NCBI GenBank assembly: GCA_003265685.1
Contig: QJOU01000001.1
Location: forward strand, 141,383-205,382
Reading direction: 5' to 3'
Length of the DNA: 64,000 nt
Origin: Piscinibacter caeni
GTDB taxonomy: Bacteria; Pseudomonadota; Gammaproteobacteria; Burkholderiales; Burkholderiaceae_C
Part shown: positions 25,652 to 33,878 of the stretch, piece by piece
Position numbering within the stretch: the first letter of the stretch is position 1
How the letters are laid out: every line of letters starts with the position of its first letter
The notes under the pieces: generated by a model
Database searches by the model: none
What the model saw: the letters and a program-made list of their open reading frames with translations, nothing else
What the model was told of the DNA's origin: nothing
Position numbers and translations under genes: made by a program

Positions 25652-26761
25652 ATGGAATGGGTTCGCAGGTTCAGTCTGGTGAAGCGGGTGGTGGCCGGCA
25701 TGTCGGTGATGAGCGCGGGCAGCATCGGCCTGGGCGCCTCGGGGGCCTGGGCGGCCTCGCACGCCGCGGCGTCCTACGCCACGCCGCTGGCGCTGGCCAC
25801 CGGAGGCGTCGCGCTGTTCGGTGCGCTGGCCACCTGGGCCATCGTCAGCAGCATCAAGTCCAGCGTCGAGCCGACGGTGCAGGCGGTGATCCGCATCGCC
25901 GGAGGTGACCTGGAGACCAAGATCGAATCGACCGGCAAGGACGAGATCTCCTGGCTGCGCTACGAGCTCAACTCGATGCGCAAGAAGCTGCGCACCATGG
26001 TGCTGGACGTGCGGCAGACGGCCGACGGTGTGGGCGTGGCCTCGGTGGAGATCGCCAGCGGCAACACCGACCTCTCCTCGCGCACCGAGAGCCAGGCCAG
26101 CGCGCTGCAGCAGACCGCGAGCTCGATGCAGCACCTCGCCCAGTCGGTGCAGGAAACGGCCCGCACGACGCAGGAGGCGCGCCACGTGGTGCAGGCCTCC
26201 AGCCGCGCGGCGGAGCAGGGCGCGCAGACCATGCAGCAGGTCGTCGAGCGCATGGGCGAGATCAACACCAGCGCGTCGCGCATCGGCGAGATCATCGGCG
26301 TGATCGACGGAATCGCCTTCCAGACCAACATCCTCGCCCTGAACGCGGCCGTCGAGGCGGCGCGGGCCGGCGAACACGGCCGCGGCTTCGCGGTGGTGGC
26401 CTCCGAGGTGCGTGCGCTGGCGCAGCGCAGCTCGACCGCGGCGCGCGAGATCAAGACGCTGATCAGCGACAGCTCCTCGCGCGTGGACGCCGGCTCCCGG
26501 CTGGTGGACGAGGCGGGCGGCCAGATGAAGGAGATCCTCGCCAGCGTGCAGAAGGCCAATGCGCTGATCGGCGAGATCGCCGAGGCCGGCCAGACGCAGG
26601 GCGAGGGGCTGGCGCAGGTGAACCAGGCGGTGGCCCAGATCGACACCGTCACGCAGCAGAACGCCGCGCTGGTGGAGCAGCTGGCCGCGGCGGCGCAGTC
26701 GCTGAAGGACCAGTCGGGCCGCCTCGGCGAGGCGATGAGTTCCTTCCGCGTCGCCGCCTGA
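25652..26761 (+). CDS. Methyl-accepting chemotaxis protein with minimal periplasmic loop
   Basis: A 369-residue chemoreceptor. Two hydrophobic segments (about 15-33 and 43-65) are separated by only about ten residues, so no periplasmic ligand domain is present. A HAMP-like region follows, then a coiled-coil signalling domain. The tip matches the family closely ('[47 protein letters not shown]'; key E and R residues kept). There is no C-terminal CheR pentapeptide. ATG 25652 has a GGAGG box 8 bases upstream; the in-frame TTG at 25631 does not. It may sense energy state or partner with another sensor. The FliA-like promoter suggests co-regulation with motility. Confidence 0.9.
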   Translation: MEWVRRFSLVKRVVAGMSVMSAGSIGLGASGAWAASHAAASYATPLALATGGVALFGALATWAIVSSIKSSVEPTVQAVIRIAGGDLETKIESTGKDEISWLRYELNSMRKKLRTMVLDVRQTADGVGVASVEIASGNTDLSSRTESQASALQQTASSMQHLAQSVQETARTTQEARHVVQASSRAAEQGAQTMQQVVERMGEINTSASRIGEIIGVIDGIAFQTNILALNAAVEAARAGEHGRGFAVVASEVRALAQRSSTAAREIKTLISDSSSRVDAGSRLVDEAGGQMKEILASVQKANALIGEIAEAGQTQGEGLAQVNQAVAQIDTVTQQNAALVEQLAAAAQSLKDQSGRLGEAMSSFRVAA

Positions 26762-26784
26762 TCAGGGCCGGGCCAGGGGGTCTC

Positions 26785-27417
26785 TCAGGGCGTCTCCGCG
26801 AGGGCGGCGCGCAGCGATGCGACGCGCTTGCGCGTGCCGGGGTGCGTCGCGGTGTCCTGCGTCATGCCCAGGTGCATGAAGGCCATCAGCGCGATCGCCG
26901 GGTCCTGCCCCATGCGGCGCATCGCCCGCACCGCGAAGGCATCGGCCTCGAACTCCTGCCGGTGCGCCAGCCGCGAGGCCTCGCGGCCCAGCGCGCCGGC
27001 CACCGGGTCGGTCGTCCCGGGGTGGACCTCTCCCGGAATCCAGCGCTGGTAGACCAGCGCCATCTGCAGCCAGTGCCGCTGCATCACGTGGCCCAGCTCG
27101 TGCGCCAGCACGAAGCAGCGCTCGCCTTCGCTCAGGTCGGCCAGCGACTCGTTGGCCATCACGATGTGCCCGTGCACCGTCTCGGCCAGCACCGGCCCAC
27201 GGATCACGCGCAGGTCCACCGGCGGCAGCTCCGGCAGGCCCGCCAGCACCGCCGCGAAGCTGTGCCGCACCAGCTGGGCCGGCGCGCTGTCGGGATCGGC
27301 TCCCGGCTGCGCTTCGAACCGTTGCTGCTGCGAACGCCGCAGCACGTCGACGATGTCTTCGGCATGCGCCGAACCCACCAGGGACAGGACCAGGAGCAGA
27401 AACCGCCACGCTCGCAT
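26785..27417 (-). CDS. Exported M48-family zinc metallopeptidase
   Basis: A 210-residue protein with a Sec signal peptide (cleavage after about GSAHA). The catalytic HELGH is at 106-110 in 'CFVLAHELGHVMQRH', and the third ligand Glu follows in 'RQEFEADAFAVRAM'. These match M48 peptidases such as BepA/YcaL, which act on misfolded outer-membrane proteins. It stands alone and is convergent with the chemoreceptor. A link to PQQ or C1 metabolism is not indicated. Confidence 0.88.
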   Translation of the reverse strand: MRAWRFLLLVLSLVGSAHAEDIVDVLRRSQQQRFEAQPGADPDSAPAQLVRHSFAAVLAGLPELPPVDLRVIRGPVLAETVHGHIVMANESLADLSEGERCFVLAHELGHVMQRHWLQMALVYQRWIPGEVHPGTTDPVAGALGREASRLAHRQEFEADAFAVRAMRRMGQDPAIALMAFMHLGMTQDTATHPGTRKRVASLRAALAETP

Positions 27418-27492
27418 GTTGCACCTCGCTGGGCCGCCTCGACCTGCGAGGCATCTTGACGGGTGTCTATCGCAACCGGCGTGCCAGATTAG

Positions 27493-27528
27493 GGGTTAAC
27501 CCTGACCTGGGGGGTGATGGGGGGTCAG
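27493..27528 (-). repeat. Palindromes at the 3' end of the response-regulator gene
   Basis: A perfect 10-base palindrome GGGTTAACCC (27493-27502) abuts a stem CTGACC/GGTCAG (27502-27507 with 27523-27528) that spans the stop codon of the response regulator. There is no T run, so termination is uncertain. Confidence 0.35.
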
Positions 27529-28157
27529 ATCTGGATCAGCCCCCACTGCAGCGCCACCAGCGTCAGCTCGGACTGGTTGTTCGCGCCGAGCTTCTGCTTC
27601 ACGTGGTAGAGGTGGGTGCCGACGGTGCTGGGCGAGAGCTTCAGGTTCTCGGCGATTTGCGCCACGCTCTGGCCGCGGGCGAGCTGGATGAAGACCGAGA
27701 ACTCGCGCTCGGAAAGGGCCTCGGCCGGGCTGGTCTCGCCCTTGACCTGGGCCATCGCCAGCGAGCGGGCGGTCTGTGCGTCGACGTAGGCCTCGCCGGC
27801 GGCCACCGCCGTGACCGCGGCGATCAGCGCATCGGGCGCGCTGCGCTTGGTCAGGTAGCCGAGCGCGCCGGCGCGCAGCACGCGGCGCGGGTGGGCCGTG
27901 TCCTCGTGCGCCGAGAGCACCAGGATGCGCGCCTTGGCGTCCTGCGCCAGGAGGCGCCGCACCGCCTCCAGCCCGCCCATGCCGGGCATCGAGATGTCCA
28001 TCACCACCACGTCGGGCTTCACGCGGCCGTACTCGGCGCAGGCCTGCTCGCCGCTGTCGAGCTCCGCCACCACCTCGACGGCGGCATCGGCCAGCAGCAT
28101 GCGGAAGCCCATGCGCACCAGCGCATGGTCGTCGACCAGCATCACGCGGATCGTCAT
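27525..28157 (-). CDS. NarL/LuxR-type response regulator
   Basis: A 210-residue DNA-binding response regulator. The receiver begins 'RVMLVDDHALVRMG', with acidic pocket DD, phospho-acceptor Asp in 'PDVVVMDISMPGM' and Lys in 'GYLTKRSAPD'. The C-terminal LuxR helix-turn-helix is 'LSEREFSVFIQLARGQSVAQIAENLKLSPSTVGTHLYHVKQKL'. Its ATG overlaps the kinase stop by ATGA. Regulators of this type control PQQ-alcohol dehydrogenase genes in several bacteria. The pqq operon lies two genes away, so a role there is plausible. Confidence 0.93.
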   Translation of the reverse strand: MTIRVMLVDDHALVRMGFRMLLADAAVEVVAELDSGEQACAEYGRVKPDVVVMDISMPGMGGLEAVRRLLAQDAKARILVLSAHEDTAHPRRVLRAGALGYLTKRSAPDALIAAVTAVAAGEAYVDAQTARSLAMAQVKGETSPAEALSEREFSVFIQLARGQSVAQIAENLKLSPSTVGTHLYHVKQKLGANNQSELTLVALQWGLIQI

Positions 28158-29524
28158 CGGGTCTCCAGGAGGGAATCGGGCACCGGCAGCGGCACCTGCA
28201 CCGCGAGCAGCACGCCGTGCGGTTCGGCGGGCTCGATGCGCAGGCTGCCGCGCAGGGTCTCCACCCGCTCGGCCAGCCAGCGCAGGCCGTAGTGGCCGGG
28301 GCGCTGCCAGCCCTGCGGCGGCAGGCCGCGGCCGTTGTCGCGCAGCTCGAGCTGCACGCCCTGCGCGTCGGCCGCCAGATGCACCTGCACCTGCGTGGCC
28401 TCGCCATGCCGCAGCGCGTTGGTCAGGCCCTCCTGCACCGCGCGGTAGAGCGTCAGCGCCAGCTCGGGGGGCAGCGGCACCTCGCCCAGCGCCACGCGGG
28501 TGTCGATCGTCACCCCGGGCTGACTGCGCCGGGTGCGCTCGACCAGGTCGTCGAGCGCCTCGGCCAGGCCGAAGTTGTCGAGCACCAGCGGCGCGAGGCG
28601 CGGGATGATGCCGTGCATCGCGTCGTACAGGCGCGAGGACTCGTCGGCGATCACGCGCGCCGCCTGCTCCGAGGCCGGGTCGCGCGAGCCCACCCGCTGC
28701 GCGATCGACAGCGCCATGCTGCGCATCGCGGTGACCGACTGGCCCAGCTCGTCGTGCAGCTCGCGCGCGATCATGCGGCGCTCCTGCTCGATGTGCTGGT
28801 CGATCCAGCGCGTCAGCTCGCGGTTGTCGGACAGCTGCGCCTCGGCCCGGGCGGCGCGTCGCTCGGTCTCGATGTGGGTCTGCAACTCGCCGACCATGCG
28901 GTTGAAGGCCGCGCCGATGGCTGCCGCCTCGCGGCCCGGCAGCGGCGGCAGCGCGACCTCGAAGCGCCCGCCCTGCAGCTGGTTGAGCGCGTCGACGATC
29001 TGCCCGAACGGCCGCACCGTGCGGCCGACCAGCCAGAACACCGCCGCGTTGACGAGCACCAGCATCGCCAGCGCACCGGTCACCAGCCAGAAGAGATAGT
29101 CCCAGGCATCGACCGCGGCGCGCGAGGCGTTCGAGCGCACCTCGAGCCGGCCGTCCGGGAACTCGATCGACTGCGTCGACGGCGGCGGGGCGATCAGCGC
29201 CTCGAACCAGGCCGGCGCATCGCGCCCGGCCTTGTAGGACGATGGCGGCGACTGGTACAGCAGCGTGCCGGCGCCGTCCAGCAAGGTGATGTCGTTCGAG
29301 CGCACCCGGCCGATGCCCTGCAGGAAGGCCAGCATCGCCGGCGTGCCCTGGGCCGCGTAGCGCCAGGCGGTGCGGTTGAGCAGCTGCGCCGCGACGCGGT
29401 TGGCGGCCACCACCTCCTCGTGCACCGAGTCGCGCATGCTGCGCAGCTGCAGGCCCATCACGACCAGCGTGAACAGCACCGTCAGCGAGCCGACGATCAG
29501 GTTGATCTTCAGGCGCAGCGTCAT
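28154..29524 (-). CDS. Membrane sensor histidine kinase, HisKA_3 (NarX/UhpB) type
   Basis: A 456-residue sensor. One membrane segment near residues 8-26 and a second near 150-172 enclose a periplasmic domain of about 120 residues. A HAMP domain follows ('VGRTVRPFGQIVDALNQLQGGRFE'), then the H box 'ERRMIARELHDELGQSVTAM' and an ATPase N box 'EGLTNALRHG' and G box 'DNGRGLPP'. It partners with the adjoining response regulator. The ligand is unknown. The position beside pqqA makes methanol, lanthanide or PQQ sensing a testable idea. It overlaps the peptidase gene by ATGA. Confidence 0.92.
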   Translation of the reverse strand: MTLRLKINLIVGSLTVLFTLVVMGLQLRSMRDSVHEEVVAANRVAAQLLNRTAWRYAAQGTPAMLAFLQGIGRVRSNDITLLDGAGTLLYQSPPSSYKAGRDAPAWFEALIAPPPSTQSIEFPDGRLEVRSNASRAAVDAWDYLFWLVTGALAMLVLVNAAVFWLVGRTVRPFGQIVDALNQLQGGRFEVALPPLPGREAAAIGAAFNRMVGELQTHIETERRAARAEAQLSDNRELTRWIDQHIEQERRMIARELHDELGQSVTAMRSMALSIAQRVGSRDPASEQAARVIADESSRLYDAMHGIIPRLAPLVLDNFGLAEALDDLVERTRRSQPGVTIDTRVALGEVPLPPELALTLYRAVQEGLTNALRHGEATQVQVHLAADAQGVQLELRDNGRGLPPQGWQRPGHYGLRWLAERVETLRGSLRIEPAEPHGVLLAVQVPLPVPDSLLETR

Positions 29525-30423
29525 GCGGCGGGCTCGTCGAAATCGCCGTGCGCGGCGAAGCGCTCCAGCGCGCCCACCATCGCCGCGACCATCGCCGGGT
29601 GGGTGGGGTCGTGGCCGGCGCCCTCGATCCAGCGCAGCCGCGCGCGCGGCAGCGCGGCCGCGACGCGGCGCGCCCCGGCCGGCGGACAGATGCGGTCGGC
29701 GCTGCCGTGCAGCAGCAGCGTGGGCACCTGCGGCAGCGCGGCGCAGCGCGCCAGCAGCGGCGCCTCGTCCAGGAAGCAGTCGGCGCGCAGGTAGTGGCTC
29801 TGCACGCGGTAGCGGTCGACCAGGGTGTCGAGCTGGGCCGGGTCGGGCTCGCCCGGCGCCGTGCCGGCGAGCTGCTGCTCGGCGCGCCACCAGCGGCGCG
29901 CCGCCTGGCGCGCGGCGGCCGGGTCGGCGCCGTGCAGCGCGTGGGCAAGGGCGGCGAGGTCCAGGTCGGCCGCGGCGGCGAAGGCCTCGATGTCCTCGCG
30001 CCGGGCCAGGAAGGTGGCGCGCAGCAGCAGGCCGCTGACGGCCGCGGGCTCGGCCGCGGCATGGGCGATCGCGAGCGTCGCACCCCAGGAGCCGCCGACC
30101 ACCAGCCAGCGCTCGATGCCCAGCGCCTCGCGCACGCGGCGCAGGTCGGCCAGCAGCTCGGCCGTGGTGTTGTGCGCGGTCGCGCCGCGCGGCGTGCTGC
30201 GCCCGGCGCCGCGCTGGTCGGGGCAGACGATGCGCCAGCGTCGCGGGTCGAAGAAGCGCCGCAGCAGCGGCGAGCCGCCCGAGCCCGGACCGCCGTGCAG
30301 CACGACCGCCGGAATGCCGTCGGCCGCGCCGTGCTCGGCCACGTGCAGCACATGGCCGTCGCCGACCGGCAGCGCATGCGTGGCCAGCGGCGGCGTGTCC
30401 TCGTGCAGGGCGGATCCGGGCAT
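29521..30423 (-). CDS. pip: Alpha/beta hydrolase, prolyl aminopeptidase-like
   Basis: A 300-residue serine hydrolase of the proline iminopeptidase family. 'VVLHGGPGSGGSPLLRRFFD' is the oxyanion region and 'CPDQRGAGRSTPRG' is diagnostic. 'VVGGSWGATLAIAHA' gives the nucleophile Ser in GxSxG, and 'LLLHGSADRICPP' and 'GAGHDPTHPAM' give the Asp and His. It is likely cytoplasmic and releases N-terminal proline. ATG 30423 was chosen because homology starts soon after. It overlaps the histidine kinase (ATGA), forming a peptidase-kinase-regulator operon divergent from pqqA. An alternative task in PqqA peptide clearance is speculative. Confidence 0.87.
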   Translation of the reverse strand: MPGSALHEDTPPLATHALPVGDGHVLHVAEHGAADGIPAVVLHGGPGSGGSPLLRRFFDPRRWRIVCPDQRGAGRSTPRGATAHNTTAELLADLRRVREALGIERWLVVGGSWGATLAIAHAAAEPAAVSGLLLRATFLARREDIEAFAAAADLDLAALAHALHGADPAAARQAARRWWRAEQQLAGTAPGEPDPAQLDTLVDRYRVQSHYLRADCFLDEAPLLARCAALPQVPTLLLHGSADRICPPAGARRVAAALPRARLRWIEGAGHDPTHPAMVAAMVGALERFAAHGDFDEPAA

Positions 30424-30594
30424 GGGCGGGATGGTATCGGGACCACCCGCGGTCCCAATCATGAAAATCATGAGGCCCGATTCATGGTCCGGGGACTGTG
30501 CGGCGGCGGCCCGCGCGGTGACGATACGGCACGGGAAACGACCTCCCCGCGCCCACCGTCCGGTGGGGGCGACCACCGCCCTAGGAGAACCTGC
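30424..30594. promoter_or_regulatory. Divergent pip/pqqA control region with repeats and alternative hairpins
   Basis: This 171-base gap has an AT-richer patch with a direct repeat of AATCATGA (30457-30464 and 30466-30473) and a third partial copy (TTCATGG at 30481). Nearer pqqA are two hairpins that cannot form together: CCCACC/GGTGGG (30552-30567) and CGGTGG/CCACCG (30561-30578). The second ends five bases before the AGGAGA ribosome-binding site at 30583-30588. No strong sigma-70 or sigma-54 promoter was found by eye. Confidence 0.5.
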
Positions 30595-30669
30595 ATGACC
30601 TGGACGACCCCGACCGCCACCGACTTCCGCTTCGGCTTCGAAATCACGATGTACGTCGCGGCCCGCTGA
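30595..30669 (+). CDS. pqqA: PQQ precursor peptide PqqA
   Basis: A 24-residue ribosomal peptide that is the carbon and nitrogen source for PQQ. The cross-linked pair is present: Glu16 and Tyr20 in 'FEITMYVAA'. The length matches other PqqA peptides. AGGAGA lies six bases upstream of the ATG. A hairpin-plus-T-run follows the stop codon and would let pqqA be made in excess over pqqBCDE. Confidence 0.97.
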   Translation: MTWTTPTATDFRFGFEITMYVAAR

Positions 30670-30683
30670 GCGGCTGAACCCCG

Positions 30684-30719
30684 AACCGCCGCCGGGCTCG
30701 CGCTCGCGCGGCGGTTTTT
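30684..30719 (+). terminator. Attenuator-type terminator between pqqA and pqqB
   Basis: AACCGCCGC (30684-30692) pairs with GCGGCGGTT (30708-30716) and leads into TTTTTC. It lies between pqqA and pqqB, 15 bases before the pqqB start, and probably allows partial read-through. This is a common arrangement that raises PqqA relative to the enzymes. Confidence 0.82.
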
Positions 30720-30733
30720 CTTCCCAGGCTCCC

Positions 30734-31654
30734 ATGCGCATCACGGTTCTCGGCGCCGCCGCCGGCGGTGGATTCCCGCAGTGGAACTGCAACTGCCGCA
30801 ACTGCGCCGGCGTGCGCAGCGGCGCGGTGCGCGCCCGGCCGCGCACCCAGTCGTCGATCTTCGTGCGCGACGATGCCGCGGTGGACGGCGTGCTGTTCAA
30901 CGCCTCGCCCGACATCCTCGAGCAGATCCGCGCCAACCCGGTGCTGCAGCCCCACCGCGCGCTGCGCGACACCGCGATCGCCGGCGTGGTGCTGATGGAC
31001 GGCCAGATCGACCACGCCACCGGGCTGTTCATGCTGCGCGAGCGCGGCCGGCCGCTGCCGCTGTGGTGCACCGACCCGGTCGAGCAGGACCTGACCCAGG
31101 GCAACCCGATCCTGCGCGTGCTCGGCCACTACTGCGGCGTGCAGCGCGAGCGCATCGTGCCCGACGGCACGCCGTTCACGATCCCCGGCGCGCCGGGCCT
31201 CGCCTTCCGCGCCTTCGCGCTGGCCAGCAAGGCGGCACCGTACTCGCCGCACCGCGACGCGCCGGTGCCGGGCGACAACATCGGCATGCTGATCAGCGAC
31301 CGCGCGAGCGGCCGCAGCGCCTTCTACGCGCCCGGCCTCGGCGAGATCACGCCGGCGCTGTTCGACGTGATGGCGGGCGCCGATGCGGTATTCGTCGACG
31401 GCACCTTCTGGACCGACGACGAGATGATCGCGCTCGGCCTGTCGAAGAAGACCGCGCGCGACATCGGCCACCTGCCGCAATCCGGCGCCGGCGGCATGAT
31501 CGAGTGGCTCGACAGGCTGCCTGCGCCGACGCGGCGCTTCCTCATCCACATCAACAACACCAATCCGATCCTCGACGAGGACTCGCCGCAGCGCGCCGAA
31601 CTGGCGCGCCACCGCATCGAGCCCTGCGAGGACGGCGTCACCCTCGAGATCTGA
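30734..31654 (+). CDS. pqqB: PQQ biosynthesis protein PqqB
   Basis: A 306-residue metallo-beta-lactamase-fold protein that hydroxylates the tyrosine-derived ring in PQQ formation. '[21 protein letters not shown]' is diagnostic, holding the zinc-binding Cys cluster. '[16 protein letters not shown]' gives the active-site metal region and '[16 protein letters not shown]' the conserved C-terminal segment. Length is standard. pqqC starts one base after its stop codon. Confidence 0.97.
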   Translation: MRITVLGAAAGGGFPQWNCNCRNCAGVRSGAVRARPRTQSSIFVRDDAAVDGVLFNASPDILEQIRANPVLQPHRALRDTAIAGVVLMDGQIDHATGLFMLRERGRPLPLWCTDPVEQDLTQGNPILRVLGHYCGVQRERIVPDGTPFTIPGAPGLAFRAFALASKAAPYSPHRDAPVPGDNIGMLISDRASGRSAFYAPGLGEITPALFDVMAGADAVFVDGTFWTDDEMIALGLSKKTARDIGHLPQSGAGGMIEWLDRLPAPTRRFLIHINNTNPILDEDSPQRAELARHRIEPCEDGVTLEI

Positions 31655-31655
31655 G

Positions 31656-32366
31656 ATGACTGCTCCTGCCTGGTCGCGTGACGAGTTCGAAGCCAAGCTG
31701 CGCGAGCGCGGCCGCTCGTACCACATCCACCATCCGTTCAACGTGATGCTGAACACGGGCAAGGCCACGCCCGAGCAGATCCGCGGCTGGGTGGCGAACC
31801 GCTTCTACTACCAGATCGCGATCCCGATCAAGGACGCGGCGGTGATGTCCAACTGCACCGACCGCGAGGTGCGGCGCGGCTGGATCCAGCGCATCCTCGA
31901 CCACGACGGCTTCGAGATCGGCGGCGTCAAGGACCCCGGCGGCATCGAGGCCTGGCTGCGACTGGGCGAGGCGGTGGGCCTGACGCGCGCGGAGATCGAG
32001 GACCAACGCCACCTGATCCCGGCGGTGAAGTTTGCGGTCGATGCCTACGTCAACTTCGCGCGCCGGGCGCCCTGGCAGGAGGCGGTGTGCTCCTCGCTCA
32101 CCGAGCTGTTCGCGCCGGAGATCCACAAGCAGCGCCTGGCCACCTGGCCTGAGCATTACGCCTGGATCGAGCCGCAGGGCCTGAGCTACTTCCGCAACCG
32201 CGTCAGCCAGGCGCGGCGCGACGTGGAGCAGGGCCTCGCGATCACGCTGGACTACTTCGACACCCGCGCGCTGCAGGAGCGCGCGCTCGAGATCCTGCAG
32301 TTCAAGCTCGACATCCTGTGGGCGATGAACGATGCGATGGCGCTGAAGTACGGCGTGAACGCGTGA
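31656..32366 (+). CDS. pqqC: Pyrroloquinoline-quinone synthase PqqC
   Basis: A 236-residue all-helical oxidase that carries out the final ring closure and eight-electron oxidation to PQQ. '[32 protein letters not shown]' and '[28 protein letters not shown]' are conserved active-site stretches rich in His, Tyr and Arg. Length is typical. It ends with TGATG, sharing one base with the pqqD start. Confidence 0.97.
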   Translation: MTAPAWSRDEFEAKLRERGRSYHIHHPFNVMLNTGKATPEQIRGWVANRFYYQIAIPIKDAAVMSNCTDREVRRGWIQRILDHDGFEIGGVKDPGGIEAWLRLGEAVGLTRAEIEDQRHLIPAVKFAVDAYVNFARRAPWQEAVCSSLTELFAPEIHKQRLATWPEHYAWIEPQGLSYFRNRVSQARRDVEQGLAITLDYFDTRALQERALEILQFKLDILWAMNDAMALKYGVNA

Positions 32367-32638
32367 TGGAGCTGGGCGCCGACAGCCGCCCGCGCATCGG
32401 CGCGGGCTTCCGGCTCCAGTGGGAGCCGGCGCAGCAATGCCACGTGCTGCTCTACCCCGAGGGCATGATCAAGCTCAACGGCAGCGCCGGCGAGATCATG
32501 AAGCGTTGCGACGGACAGGCCACGCTGGCGGCGATCGTTGCCGACCTCGAGAAGGCCTTCGGCGCCAGCAATCTCGAAGGCGACGTGCGTGGCTTCATCG
32601 ACGTGGCCGCGAAGCAGCGCTGGCTCACCTGGGACTGA
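32366..32638 (+). CDS. pqqD: PqqA-binding chaperone PqqD
   Basis: A 90-residue winged-helix-like RiPP recognition protein that presents PqqA to PqqE. 'PRIGAGFRLQWEPAQQCHVLLYPEGMIKLNGSAGEIM' covers the peptide-binding face. Start ATG 32366 gives a one-base overlap with pqqC and is preferred to a GTG just upstream. PqqD and PqqE are separate proteins here; in some methylotrophs PqqC and PqqD are fused. Confidence 0.94.
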   Translation: MELGADSRPRIGAGFRLQWEPAQQCHVLLYPEGMIKLNGSAGEIMKRCDGQATLAAIVADLEKAFGASNLEGDVRGFIDVAAKQRWLTWD

Positions 32639-32642
32639 ACGA

Positions 32643-33770
32643 ATGAGCACGATTGGCCCGCCGCTCTGGCTGCTCGCGGAGCTCACCTACCGCTGCCCGC
32701 TGCACTGCGTGTTTTGCTACAACCCGGTCGACTACGCGACGCAGCCGCAGGAGCTCTCCACCGACGACTGGCTGCGCGTGCTGCGCGAGGGCCGCGAGAT
32801 GGGCGCCGTGCAGCTCGGCCTATCGGGCGGCGAGCCGCTGCTGCGTGACGACCTCGAGGTGATCGTTGCCGAGGCACGGCGCCTGGGCTTCTACACGAAC
32901 CTGCTGACCTCGGGCGTGGGACTGACCGAGGCGCGCGCCAAGGCGCTGAAGGACGCGGGGCTGGACCATGTGCAGCTCTCGTTCCAGGACTCGACGCGCG
33001 AGATGAACGACTTCCTCTCGCACACCAAGACCTTCGAGCTCAAGAACAAGGTCGCGAAGATCATCAAGGACCAGGGCTGGCCGATGGTGATGAACGTCGT
33101 CATCCACCGCCTGAACATCGACCACATCGACCGCATCATCGGCATGGCCGCGGAGTTCGGCGCCGAGTACATCGAGCTGGCGAACACGCAGTACTACTCC
33201 TGGGCCTTCGTCAACCGCGCGCAGCTGCTGCCCACGCGCGAGCAGCTGATCCGCGCCGAGGCGGTGACGGACCAGTGGCGCCGGAAGATGGGCGAGAAGA
33301 TGCGCATCTTCTTCGTCGCACCCGACTACCACGAGGGCAAGGCCAAGAAGTGCGTCAACGGCTGGGGCAGCATGTTCATCACCGTCACGCCCACCGGCGA
33401 CGTGCTGCCCTGCCACACCGCGAAGATGCTGCCCGGGCTGAGCTTCCCGAACGTGCGCGAGGCGAGCCTGCGCCACGCCTGGTTCGAGTCCGACGGCTTC
33501 AACCGCTACCGCGGCACCGGCTGGATGAAGGAGCCGTGTGCGAGCTGCGACCGCAAGGAGGAAGACCTGGGCGGCTGCCGCTGCCAGGCCTACCTGATCG
33601 CCCACGACCCCGAGGCGGCCGACCCGGTGTGCAGCAAGAGCCCGCTCCACGGCAAGGTGCTCGAGGCCGTCGCGCAGGCCGAACGCGGCGCGCCGGCGAT
33701 GACGGAACACCCGCTGGTGTTCCGCGACCCGGCCAGCTCGCGCCGGCTGGCGGGCAAGGCCGCGGTGTAG
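32643..33770 (+). CDS. pqqE: Radical SAM PqqA cross-linking enzyme PqqE
   Basis: A 375-residue radical SAM enzyme that forms the Glu-Tyr carbon-carbon bond in PqqA. The SAM cluster motif CxxxCxxC is at C18, C22 and C25. 'GLSGGEPLLR' binds SAM, and the C-terminal SPASM region has 'CVNGWGSMFITVTPTGDVLPCH' and 'CASCDRKEEDLGGCRCQA' for auxiliary clusters. It starts four bases after pqqD and ends the operon. No pqqF or pqqG protease follows. Confidence 0.97.
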   Translation: MSTIGPPLWLLAELTYRCPLHCVFCYNPVDYATQPQELSTDDWLRVLREGREMGAVQLGLSGGEPLLRDDLEVIVAEARRLGFYTNLLTSGVGLTEARAKALKDAGLDHVQLSFQDSTREMNDFLSHTKTFELKNKVAKIIKDQGWPMVMNVVIHRLNIDHIDRIIGMAAEFGAEYIELANTQYYSWAFVNRAQLLPTREQLIRAEAVTDQWRRKMGEKMRIFFVAPDYHEGKAKKCVNGWGSMFITVTPTGDVLPCHTAKMLPGLSFPNVREASLRHAWFESDGFNRYRGTGWMKEPCASCDRKEEDLGGCRCQAYLIAHDPEAADPVCSKSPLHGKVLEAVAQAERGAPAMTEHPLVFRDPASSRRLAGKAAV

Positions 33771-33840
33771 CCGCGCCGCGGCATTGCGTCACGCCGAGGC
33801 GCGCCGCCGGCCGCGCGCCGGGCGACGCCGGCCCGGACAA

Positions 33841-33870
33841 TCGCCCATCCGCGCCCATCCGCGCCCATCC
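33841..33870. repeat. Three tandem copies of a 10-base unit
   Basis: The unit GCGCCCATCC occurs three times in a row (the first copy begins T instead of G). It ends eight bases before the start of the PAS-GGDEF-EAL gene. Copy number could vary between strains and alter spacing from the promoter. Confidence 0.75.
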
Positions 33871-33878
33871 CCAGGCCC

